DNA from: JBMNOI01 sp050942995
Lineage (GTDB): Bacteria; Chloroflexota; Anaerolineae; UBA1429
Direction of reading: 5' to 3'
Assembly (NCBI GenBank): GCA_050942995.1
Contig: JBMNOI010000060.1
Location: forward strand, 1 to 23,318
Length of the DNA stretch: 23,318 nucleotides
Shown: positions 1-6,385 of the stretch, piece by piece
Layout: every line of letters starts with the position of its first letter
Numbering within the stretch: position 1 is the stretch's first letter
Notes under the pieces: model-generated
The model's input: the letters and a program-made list of their open reading frames with translations, nothing else
Databases searched by the model: none
What the model was told of the DNA's origin: nothing
Made by a program: the position numbers and the translations under genes

Positions 1-269
1 TGGCCCTCGCCGGTACGGTAGACGCGATCTAGCAGAGGGATCAACACTTTGGCCGATTCGGGCCATACGTCGGCTATCGTGCGGTTGATGATCTCTCCCT
101 TGTTGCGGGCAACCTCGCGAAAGAGGGGATTGGCCAGGCGGATGCGATGCTCGGGCCCCTCCAGCAGGGCCACGGCAAAGGGGGCATTCTCGGCCATCCG
201 GCACAGCAGCTCATCAAATTGGCCGCCCTCACGGCAGATCGTCTCCTCGTGCGCGCTATCCATGGCCAT
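1..269 (-). CDS. PAS-domain sensor protein, N-terminal part (cut by window edge)
   Basis: The reading frame begins with an ATG at 269 preceded by GGAGAG and runs off the left edge after about 89 residues. The visible part is a single PAS-fold sensor domain, with the typical stretch GPEHRIRLANPLFREV followed by VWPES and an LLDRVY helix. It closely resembles the first PAS domain of the kinase at 1020-3032 (GPTHRLILANSRF, SVWPGPP, FLDRAY), so the two proteins are probably paralogous sensors. No signal peptide or membrane segment is visible, suggesting a cytoplasmic sensor. A strong promoter lies upstream at 399-427. What follows the PAS domain, such as a kinase, GAF or cyclase module, lies outside the window, so the output function is unknown. 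Confidence 0.75.
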   Translation of the reverse strand, partial: MAMDSAHEETICREGGQFDELLCRMAENAPFAVALLEGPEHRIRLANPLFREVARNKGEIINRTIADVWPESAKVLIPLLDRVYRTGEG

Positions 270-398
270 ATCGTTCTCTCCATTTCTGATTCCATACGCA
301 CTTTTGTTCACCGGGCCCATTCATCATTGCGGTGTCAGAGCACACGGGGCTCGATCGGTGCGCGGTGATCTCTGGTATGTTGCCCCATCATATCTGTA

Positions 399-427
399 AT
401 TATCTGTTATTTTGTAAATTATGTCAA
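399..427 (-). promoter_or_regulatory. Sigma-70 type promoter for the PAS sensor gene
   Basis: On the minus strand TTGACA (422-427) is followed after exactly 17 nt by GATAAT (399-404), in a local AT-rich stretch. It points at the PAS sensor gene whose start is at 269, leaving a leader of roughly 120 nt. The rest of the 270-616 gap holds a weaker plus-strand promoter and a short ATCGTCG-type repetition around 563-585, with nothing else recognised. Confidence 0.7.
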
Positions 428-477
428 ATACTCGTCCGGGGAAACGGCGGATGATCGGCCGGGGGCCTCGTACCGAC

Positions 478-507
478 TTGTATAATTACCCCGGGTAGGT
501 ATATACT
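478..507 (+). promoter_or_regulatory. Possible promoter for the Rieske gene
   Basis: TTGTAT (478-483) and TATACT (502-507) are separated by 18 nt and sit about 110 nt upstream of the Rieske start. A second -10-like TATAAT at 481-486 has no good -35 partner. The match is modest and the assignment is tentative. Confidence 0.35.
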
Positions 508-616
508 CCTTCTACTACATCTTCTACAGACGCAAGGGAATGGGGTTATGATCCCGGCGTCGCCATCGTCGATCGTCGATCGTGAGTCGTTATCCATTGC
601 AGAAAGGCGGTAAGAG

Positions 617-973
617 ATGAAGCATTGGACTCGGCGTCAATTTCTCGGCGCAGCCCTGGTGACGTTGTTGGTGGCCGCATGTGAGCGGCAGTCTGGTAGA
701 TCGAATGAAGGCGCGTCAGAGGAGGCAGTGATCGATGCGATCGAGACAGGGCAGGGGGCTATCGTCACCCTGGGTGGCCAGCAAGTTGCCGTCTACAAAG
801 CGGAAGATGGCTCGGTGATCCGGCTTTCGCCGGTATGCCCGCATGCCGGCTGCCAGGTGGATTGGAACACCGGCGAAGGGACCTGGGACTGCCCGTGCCA
901 TGCCTCGCGATTCGAGGCGGACGGGACGTTGCGCAGCGGGCCGGCGAGGGAGGGGCTGTCGCCGCTGAGCTGA
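617..973 (+). CDS. Rieske [2Fe-2S] protein, Tat-exported lipoprotein
   Basis: This 118-residue protein starts at an ATG behind AAAGGCGG. Its N-terminus carries a twin-arginine signal (TRRQFLG, residues 5-11), a hydrophobic stretch, and a lipobox VAAC with Cys21, so it should be exported folded and lipid-anchored on the outer face of the membrane. The Rieske motifs are CPHAGC (74-79) and CPCH (92-95). Cys74/His76 and Cys92/His95 would bind the [2Fe-2S] cluster, and Cys79/Cys94 are placed to form the usual disulfide. The sequence SRFEADGTLRSGPA is typical of arsenite oxidase small subunit and QcrA-like or stand-alone Rieske proteins. The protein ends at GPAREGLSPLS, about ten residues before where the fold usually ends. 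The gene is isolated, between two minus-strand sensor genes, and no redox partner is encoded in the window. Confidence 0.88.
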   Translation: MKHWTRRQFLGAALVTLLVAACERQSGRSNEGASEEAVIDAIETGQGAIVTLGGQQVAVYKAEDGSVIRLSPVCPHAGCQVDWNTGEGTWDCPCHASRFEADGTLRSGPAREGLSPLS

Positions 974-1019
974 GGGCCTCACCGTGTATAGTCGGAGGAC
1001 GCAGACGCCGAGGTGGAGA

Positions 1020-3032
1020 TCATCTATCCCGGCGAACTCTTGCGGCGCGACGAATGGCACGGACGATCTCGCTCAGATCGCCGCTCTTGCTGAGATAGTC
1101 CGCCGCTCCGGCGTTGTACATGCGCTGCGCCATCTCTTGCTCGGCAAACATCGAGAGACCGACCACCTGAACCCTGGGGAGATCCCGATGGATGATCGAT
1201 GTGGCCTCGATCCCGTCCATGAGGGGCATGCTGACGTCCATCAGCGCCACATCGGGGAATAGCGCACGAGCCAGTTCCACCGCCTGGCGGCCGTTTTCGG
1301 CCTCTCCGACGACGCGAATGTCATGCTCCTGTTCCAGAAGCATGACCAGCCCCTGCCGCATAATGCGGTGGTCATCGGCCACCAGCACCCGGATGATGCC
1401 CGAAGCGGGGGGTGTTTGCCGCTCTACGGGATGTCTCTCCGAACGATCTACCGGCAAATCATCGATGGGGGTATCGATCTGTATCTGTAATGGAGCACAA
1501 AGAGTAATCCGGGTACCCTGCCCGGGAGCGCTGACAAGCTCCATATGCCCTCCCAGATACTCGATGCGCTCACGAATACTGAACAGGCCAAAGGTGTTCT
1601 GGCGGGCAGACGCATGTTCCGTCGCCATCCCCTTGCCGGCATCCTCCACCGTCAGGCACACCTCGCCGCGGTATCGTTTCAGGCTCAGGGTGGCGCGATG
1701 GGTGCCGGCATGTTTGACTACATTGAGAAGCAGCTCACGGGCAGAGCGAAAGAGAAACGCGCGTAGCCCCTCGTCGGGCACCTGAGCCTCGTCGTCGATA
1801 TCCAGATCGACGATGAGCCCATACCGCTCACGCTTCCAGCGCCCCAGCCAATCTAGCGCAGCGGGCAGTCCTGCATCGTAGAGCAACGGCGGGCTCAGCT
1901 CGGCCGTCAATGTGCGGGATGTGCGGATCGATTCGGCGATCATCTCGTGGATACGATCCAGGGCGACCGATTGCAGGTCGGGGTCGGCATTTCGGACGAT
2001 ATCCACCTGCATTTGCGTGGCAACCAGCAGCTGTTGCATATGGTCGTGCAGGATACGGGCCGTTCGTTGTCGCTCGCGCTCCTCAGCGCGGCCGAGCTCG
2101 GCGGCCAGGGCACGAAGCTGCTCGGTGCGTTCCTTGGCGCGCTGCTCCAACGTCTCGTTCAGATCGCGCAGGGCCTGTTCGGCCCGCCGCTGTTCGGTGA
2201 TGTCTCTCGATATGGTGGCGCATTGCCCTGCGGTCAGGCTGAAAGCCAGGCTCTCATATTGATGACCGGTAATCTCGTCGACATGCTCGAATCGCTCGGG
2301 CTCACCCGTCTGATCCACGCGAGTGAGTCGGGCGAGTGCTGAGGGCAACGTCGAGGGGAACAGAGCGCCCACCGTTCGGCCGATGATCTCTTCACGCGAG
2401 CGACCGAGGCGGCCGGCCAGCATCGGGTTGACGTCCAGATAACGAAGGTCGCAAGGGTTACCCTCGTCATCATAGATGAACTCGTAGAGTACAAAGGCAT
2501 CGCCCAGCCGGTTGAACAGACGCCGATAGCGCACCTCGCTGCTCTGGCAGCAGGCATCCGGCATCTGCATCGCCGGTTGCTCGCCCTCGCCGTGCGCCCG
2601 GATCAGTTCGGTGGACTCGATCCCCATCATCAGCAAGCCGATGATCCGGTCGGATGCGTCGCACCTCGGCGTACAGATCAGGGAAACGCGGCACGGTTCG
2701 ACATCGCGATCGTCAGATGGCTGAATGGGGACATCGCCGATGTAGAACGGTCGTTTTTCATGGTATGCCCTGTCGAGAAACGGACCGAGTGCGTGAGGCG
2801 GACCGGGCCAGACGCTGTCCAGCGATTGGCCGCGCAGATCCCTTTCGCCCGTCATCCGCTCAAACCGTGAATTGGCCAAGATCAGGCGATGGGTGGGACC
2901 TTGGGTGATGGCGACAGCATAGGGGAGCTCTGCTGCCAGTTGCGATAGATTGCAAGAGTCCCGTTCTGCCTCAGGCATGTCATCCAGAAGGGATGAGGGG
3001 GCGTGCTCTGGATTGCCATCACACGTTGGCAT
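1020..3032 (-). CDS. Hybrid sensor histidine kinase (PAS-PAS-HisKA_3-HATPase-receiver)
   Basis: The protein has 670 residues from the ATG at 3032, chosen because GGAG lies 6 nt upstream; a TTG 12 nt earlier overlaps that site and is less likely. Two PAS-like sensor domains (about 35-140 and 165-280) are followed by a coiled linker (about 282-320). Next comes a NarL/DegS-type dimerisation region with the phosphoacceptor His329 in ILHDHMQQLL, and an HATPase_c domain with N-box Asn437 (LLLNVVKHA), DAGKGM and FGLFSIRERI. After a proline-rich linker comes a receiver domain with DD at 553-554, phosphoacceptor Asp599 (LMDVSMPLMDG) and Lys649. The protein stops right after the receiver, so the LuxR-type DNA-binding domain expected in a NarL regulator is absent. 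No membrane helix is visible, so it should sense a cytoplasmic or diffusible signal. It is convergent with the Rieske gene, 46 nt apart. Confidence 0.9.
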   Translation of the reverse strand: MPTCDGNPEHAPSSLLDDMPEAERDSCNLSQLAAELPYAVAITQGPTHRLILANSRFERMTGERDLRGQSLDSVWPGPPHALGPFLDRAYHEKRPFYIGDVPIQPSDDRDVEPCRVSLICTPRCDASDRIIGLLMMGIESTELIRAHGEGEQPAMQMPDACCQSSEVRYRRLFNRLGDAFVLYEFIYDDEGNPCDLRYLDVNPMLAGRLGRSREEIIGRTVGALFPSTLPSALARLTRVDQTGEPERFEHVDEITGHQYESLAFSLTAGQCATISRDITEQRRAEQALRDLNETLEQRAKERTEQLRALAAELGRAEERERQRTARILHDHMQQLLVATQMQVDIVRNADPDLQSVALDRIHEMIAESIRTSRTLTAELSPPLLYDAGLPAALDWLGRWKRERYGLIVDLDIDDEAQVPDEGLRAFLFRSARELLLNVVKHAGTHRATLSLKRYRGEVCLTVEDAGKGMATEHASARQNTFGLFSIRERIEYLGGHMELVSAPGQGTRITLCAPLQIQIDTPIDDLPVDRSERHPVERQTPPASGIIRVLVADDHRIMRQGLVMLLEQEHDIRVVGEAENGRQAVELARALFPDVALMDVSMPLMDGIEATSIIHRDLPRVQVVGLSMFAEQEMAQRMYNAGAADYLSKSGDLSEIVRAIRRAARVRRDR

Positions 3033-3106
3033 ATAGATCTCCAATCAAATTGATGCTAAACGACGGATTGACTTATAGGGGCCGCGTCTCTGCATTGTAT
3101 GGTGTG

Positions 3107-3135
3107 ATCATAGCAACCCTTACGGGCCATAGCAA
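3107..3135 (-). promoter_or_regulatory. Promoter of the hybrid kinase gene, built into a tandem repeat
   Basis: On the minus strand TTGCTA (3130-3135) and TATGAT (3107-3112) are 17 nt apart, about 75 nt upstream of the kinase start. Both elements lie at the same phase of the two 19-bp repeats at 3109-3146, so repeat copy number directly shapes the promoter. Confidence 0.5.
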
Positions 3136-3146
3136 CCCTTACGGGC
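3109..3146. repeat. Perfect tandem duplication of a 19-bp unit
   Basis: Positions 3109-3127 and 3128-3146 are identical (catagcaacccttacgggc on the plus strand). The pair overlaps the predicted kinase promoter, so it may act as a double operator. It could equally be a chance duplication. Confidence 0.85.
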
Positions 3147-3180
3147 ATGGATTCTGTACGATTCGGAAAGAGATATCAAG

Positions 3181-3234
3181 TCGTAAAACACCCCCCCTCC
3201 GAAGGAGGCGAAAGGAGGCTTTCGGAAGGGGGGG
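3181..3234 (-). terminator. Intrinsic terminator after the esterase pair
   Basis: Arms at 3191-3203 and 3221-3234 form a C/G-rich stem with one bulge. On the minus strand the stem is followed by TGTTTT. It lies about 55 nt beyond the stop of the esterase gene at 3288-4064, so it should end that transcript. Confidence 0.7.
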
Positions 3235-3287
3235 CTGCGCTCCTGGAGCGCCGATATTCTCGTCACTCTCATTCCGTGCCGGTGACG

Positions 3288-4064
3288 CTACTTCAGCGGT
3301 AGCCGGGCGATGAACTTTTCCACTTGTTCGTTCCAGAAGCGCCACTCATGGCCGTAATCGCCCTCATCCCAGACGATGTCAAAGCCCAGTGCTTGCACCT
3401 TTTCTCGAAAGCGGACGCTGTGGTCATAGAGCCGATCCTTTGTGCCGCAGGAGAGATAGAACGTCGGCGCCTGCTGTCCGCTCTCTTTGAGAAGGTCGGC
3501 CAGGTGGAACAGATCGTTTGGCCCTCCGAGAACCCGGGAGGGGTCTCCAAACACATCACGTGCTCCGGGTACTTTGAACTCGCCCCTTGCGTACTCCTGG
3601 GGGATCTCTACCCCACCGGAAAAGCTCCCGACCCAGGAGTAGCGATCGGGGCGAGAAAAGGCGAACTTGAGGGCGCCATATCCGCCCATGGAAAGCCCGG
3701 CGATGAAATTGTCCTCTCGCCTGTCAGAGGTGGGGAGCATTCCATGAACGGTCGCCCACAGCTTGTCTGCGATCAGATCATGCCACTGCACGCCGCGCGC
3801 CATGTTCACATAACAACTGTTCTCGGCGGAGGGGCACACGACGATGAGCCTTTTTTCCTCGGCAAACAGCTCGATCTGGGTATATCGGAGCCAGTCGCCG
3901 CTATTGCCTCCCCCGCCGTGGAGAAGCCATAGCACGGGCAGGGCGCGCCCGGCATAGTACTCGGTGCGAGACATCTCTTTCACTTTGGCGGAACGCGCAT
4001 ATTCCGGGACGATGGCATCCACCGATACGCCCGGCACTCCGGTGTGCATTTGAAGCCTTGCCAT
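3288..4064 (-). CDS. Esterase D/EstA-like serine hydrolase (second of pair)
   Basis: This 258-residue alpha/beta hydrolase belongs to the putative-esterase family (COG0627: EstA tributyrin esterase, S-formylglutathione hydrolase, mycolyltransferase-like). It carries the oxyanion loop WLLHGGGGNSGDW (47-58), the nucleophile elbow GLSMGGYGA with Ser125, and probable catalytic Asp210 (GTKDRLYDH) and His239 (DYGHEWRFW). It should hydrolyse short acyl or acetyl esters. There is no signal peptide, so it is probably cytoplasmic. The ATG at 4064 overlaps the upstream stop in TAATG, with GGAAGAA in front as ribosome site, so translation is coupled to the preceding paralogue. The frame is open further upstream into that gene, but those codons are not used in this reading. 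The true substrate cannot be told from the sequence. Confidence 0.85.
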   Translation of the reverse strand: MARLQMHTGVPGVSVDAIVPEYARSAKVKEMSRTEYYAGRALPVLWLLHGGGGNSGDWLRYTQIELFAEEKRLIVVCPSAENSCYVNMARGVQWHDLIADKLWATVHGMLPTSDRREDNFIAGLSMGGYGALKFAFSRPDRYSWVGSFSGGVEIPQEYARGEFKVPGARDVFGDPSRVLGGPNDLFHLADLLKESGQQAPTFYLSCGTKDRLYDHSVRFREKVQALGFDIVWDEGDYGHEWRFWNEQVEKFIARLPLK

Positions 4065-4879
4065 TATTCTTCCTCCCCCGGAATGAATCCGGCGCCCTTT
4101 AAAGGCAGCCAGTCGATGAATCGTTTCAGGTGCTCGTCCCAGAACTCGAAAGTATGGGCACCGGTGCCCTGCACCCAGGTGTGATCCAGGCTCAATGAGC
4201 GAAAGTGATCTCGCGCCGAGATGTTGAAATCCCAGGTGAAATCCTCGGTGCCGCACGCCTGGTACATTCGCGGAATGTAATGCCCGGCCTCTTTTAGTCT
4301 GGCCGCCATGCCCATGACATCCAGATCGGTTCCGGCGATCGTGTCATATCTCGGATGGGTGGGCGAATCGGCGTGATATCGCTGAATATCCATGGCGACA
4401 TCGAGTGGGCTCGAGAAACTTCCCACACAGGCATACTGCTCGGGATAGTTCAGGGCGACGCGATACGAGAAATAGCCGCCGTAGGACAGCCCGGCGATAA
4501 AGTTATCCTCTCTTTTGCGCGAGATGGGGAAGAGAAAGCCGATAAACTCGGGCAATTCCTCCGCCACATATCGCAGGTAATCGGCGCCGCTCATCATGCT
4601 GACAAAGTCGCGGATGGTCGGCATCACCACGACGATCTGTGCCGCATTGCACTTGCGCTGGATCATGGCGTCCAGCGGCCAGTCGGTATAGTCTCCGCCG
4701 CCGCCGTGCATCAGCCAGAGGACCTGGTAACGCTTGCGCTTGTCATACTTGCTGCTGCCGGTCGCCTCGGGCCTGGGGCCGGGAGGACCCGGCAGGCGAG
4801 GGGGGTCGGGGTAGAACACCGACACGTCGGTGTTCCCGTGGAGCATCTCGGAGCTGAAGGTGAGCCTGATGTACGTCAT
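4064..4879 (-). CDS. Esterase D/EstA-like serine hydrolase (first of pair)
   Basis: A 271-residue paralogue of the following gene, in the same putative-esterase family. Visible features are the oxyanion loop LMHGGGGDYTDW (56-67), nucleophile elbow GLSYGGYFS with Ser132, probable Asp213 (GTEDFTWDF) and His242 (GAHTFEFW). A proline-rich insertion (28-44) near the N-terminus is not seen in the second copy. The ATG at 4879 has AGGA 8 nt upstream; an earlier in-frame TTG at 4900 would overlap that ribosome site and is rejected. There is no signal peptide. The two genes form a tight operon, probably after the methyltransferase-like gene 84 nt upstream. The pair has diverged strongly, so they likely act on different acyl esters. 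Confidence 0.85.
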   Translation of the reverse strand: MTYIRLTFSSEMLHGNTDVSVFYPDPPRLPGPPGPRPEATGSSKYDKRKRYQVLWLMHGGGGDYTDWPLDAMIQRKCNAAQIVVVMPTIRDFVSMMSGADYLRYVAEELPEFIGFLFPISRKREDNFIAGLSYGGYFSYRVALNYPEQYACVGSFSSPLDVAMDIQRYHADSPTHPRYDTIAGTDLDVMGMAARLKEAGHYIPRMYQACGTEDFTWDFNISARDHFRSLSLDHTWVQGTGAHTFEFWDEHLKRFIDWLPLKGAGFIPGEEE

Positions 4880-4963
4880 GAGCTTTTTCCTTTCGGCCAA
4901 CAGATGATATTACGACGAAGAAACGCCATCAGCAACGCAGGCCGCGAGTGTGATCGATTCCCT

Positions 4964-5452
4964 CTATTCTTTTGTGGTCAAGATCCCTATATTCTTTGGC
5001 CCCTTAAATTTGAAATGAACGATCTCGTATTGAATGCTTATCGAGTCAAGGTAAGCGCATATTTCGTTTATCAGTTCCTTCGAGCCCAATTTCCGCGTCC
5101 TGTCCCAAAAGTTACAGCAGGGGATCACCAGCACGGGCCTTGTTTTTGCGCTTTCTACGACTTCTCTTGTGGCTTCATCTGGATGCAGCCCGATGACCAG
5201 GTCGTAATAAGGCGCCATATCATGTGAATATTCGCTCTGCCGGTTGGGCACTCCTCTGATCTTGTATTCCCTTGGATCAATGACCTCTGATTCATAATTG
5301 TACTTTTTGTTCAAAATCCTTGTCAGCAACCCCTGCCCGCCGGCGACATCCGCGATGTATTTGATACTCTTTCCAAAGAGGTGATAGACAAAATCGGCTA
5401 CCTCATCGAATCGGGTCGCGTCACCATGACATCTGATTTGCTTTCTACCCAT
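4964..5452 (-). CDS. SAM-dependent methyltransferase-like protein
   Basis: This 162-residue protein has hallmarks of a class I methyltransferase fold: motif I IADVAGGQG (33-41) for the SAM loop, an acidic residue after the second strand (VIDP, Asp59), and YDLVIGLHPDEAT (83-95) at the motif II region. A further PCCNFW (111-116) recalls the PCC motif of methyltransferase-like proteins of the METTL25 and related type. It is short for the family and may be a minimal version. The start ATG at 5452 has no strong ribosome site nearby; AAGGAT lies some 15 nt upstream. Base composition is clearly more AT-rich than the surroundings, and codons use more A/T in third positions. The substrate is unknown, and the low-GC content suggests recent acquisition. 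Confidence 0.6.
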   Translation of the reverse strand: MGRKQIRCHGDATRFDEVADFVYHLFGKSIKYIADVAGGQGLLTRILNKKYNYESEVIDPREYKIRGVPNRQSEYSHDMAPYYDLVIGLHPDEATREVVESAKTRPVLVIPCCNFWDRTRKLGSKELINEICAYLDSISIQYEIVHFKFKGPKNIGILTTKE

Positions 5453-5531
5453 ACGTCTTGCCGATATCCTTTATCCATATTCTATGAGGATTGTGCTTGT
5501 TATCATCTTATATGCTTTTCATGGATAGAAC

Positions 5532-5577
5532 AAACACCACCTGCCGACATGATCGCTCTTGTCATCAGGTGGTGTTT
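5532..5577 (-). terminator. Hairpin, probable terminator of the ABM-like gene
   Basis: Twelve-nt arms (aaacaccacctg at 5532-5543 and its complement at 5566-5577) flank a 22-nt loop that can pair further (GACA/TGTC). On the minus strand the hairpin ends in TGTTTGTTCT, just after the stop at 5599. The CACCACCTG core recurs in the tRNA-Ser terminator at 6151-6196. Confidence 0.55.
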
Positions 5578-5598
5578 CATCAGGCTTGACCCGTCGAC

Positions 5599-5946
5599 CT
5601 AGTAGATGCTGTTGCCGCAATGAATGTCAAAGGGCATAATGAGTAGCCTTTGGATTTCCTTACCGTACGTATCAAAGAACCATTTAACGGCTTTGCCGTA
5701 ACTTTCCTTGTTGTCGAACTCCCAGTAGGAGAAATATCTGACACATTTCACAATTCTTGTTAACTCTCTCGGAGGATCTCCCGCTTCAACTCCATCTATC
5801 GTGAAAAATCGCTTGACATATTTTACATCGATACATCCGGGTTGTTGTCGCTGTGCTTCTGCAACATTCGTTATGAGAGCTTCGAATTCCGCCAGCTTGT
5901 CCGGTTTGACCTGGAACAATTTGACCTCGGAGAAGCTACCCTTCAT
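5599..5946 (-). CDS. Small ABM-like (antibiotic biosynthesis monooxygenase fold) protein
   Basis: A 115-residue protein starting at ATG 5946 with AAGGCG 7 nt upstream. Its opening resembles dimeric alpha/beta-barrel (ABM) domains: a first strand VKLFQVKPDKLAEFEALI, then a helix and a second strand in QQPGCIDVKYVKRF. A later YFSYWEFDNKESYGKAV matches the strand-helix end of that fold. Such proteins act as quinol or heme monooxygenases or as stress proteins, but active-site residues cannot be assigned here. A hydrophilic insertion (about 50-65) separates the two halves. Like its neighbour at 4964 it is AT-rich compared with the window. It could instead be another ferredoxin-like small protein. 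Confidence 0.55.
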   Translation of the reverse strand: MKGSFSEVKLFQVKPDKLAEFEALITNVAEAQRQQPGCIDVKYVKRFFTIDGVEAGDPPRELTRIVKCVRYFSYWEFDNKESYGKAVKWFFDTYGKEIQRLLIMPFDIHCGNSIY

Positions 5947-6095
5947 TTTGATCGCCTTTCAGCATATTGATGCACACGTCGTTGTACGATGAAGCACGTC
6001 TCCACCAACCGGATGTATCGATTCGTGGTAGACCATCCGGCAAGGCAACCGATTATCGACGAGATGTGCCGGTCTCGATTAAATAGGCAAATGAG

Positions 6096-6123
6096 ATTAT
6101 GCTCGTTCACACAGGAAGAACAA
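6096..6123 (-). promoter_or_regulatory. Possible promoter for the ABM-like gene
   Basis: On the minus strand TTGTTC (6118-6123) and CATAAT (6096-6101) are 16 nt apart, about 150 nt upstream of the start at 5946. The fit is moderate. Confidence 0.35.
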
Positions 6124-6150
6124 GTGGATCGACATTTTTGGGCCGCAAGT

Positions 6151-6196
6151 AAAAAACTACCACCTGTCGATAGCGTTCTTTATCGACAGGTGGTAG
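6151..6196 (-). terminator. Intrinsic terminator of tRNA-Ser
   Basis: A perfect 16-bp stem (arms 6157-6172 and 6181-6196, core ACCACCTGTCGATA) with an 8-nt loop is followed on the minus strand by six T. It starts 7 nt after the tRNA-Ser 3' end and is clearly the terminator of that gene. Confidence 0.88.
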
Positions 6197-6202
6197 CTGA
6201 TT

Positions 6203-6291
6203 TGGCGGAGAGGGCGGGATTCGAACCCGCGAGGCTTGTGGCCTACACGATTTCCAATCGTGCGCACTCGACCGGACTATGCGACCTCTCC
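6203..6291 (-). tRNA. tRNA-Ser (anticodon GGA)
   Basis: Read on the minus strand, the 89-nt gene begins GGAGAGG and ends CCTCTCC, then discriminator G and an encoded CCA. The T-arm is GCGGG-TTCGAAT-CCCGC and the anticodon stem CACGA/TCGTG encloses the loop TTGGAAA, giving anticodon GGA for UCC/UCU. The long variable arm (TAGGCC..AGCCT region) is the class II mark of tRNA-Ser. It has its own promoter at 6306-6334 and terminator at 6151-6196. Confidence 0.95.
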
Positions 6292-6305
6292 GCAGTCGGC
6301 GATGC

Positions 6306-6334
6306 ATTATACCATGCCGCCCGTTTTCTATCAA
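6306..6334 (-). promoter_or_regulatory. Promoter of tRNA-Ser
   Basis: On the minus strand TTGATA (6329-6334), a 17-nt spacer and TATAAT (6306-6311), with TGG before the -10 as an extended -10. It lies 15 nt upstream of the tRNA 5' end. Confidence 0.8.
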
Positions 6335-6385
6335 ACACTACCTGTCGAATTCTACGATACCGAACTGTGGCCCGAGCGATATCGT

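Noticed and set aside
4900..6300. Integrated island with tRNA-Ser attachment site
   Set aside because: No second copy of the tRNA 3' end was found near 4900, and there is no integrase gene.
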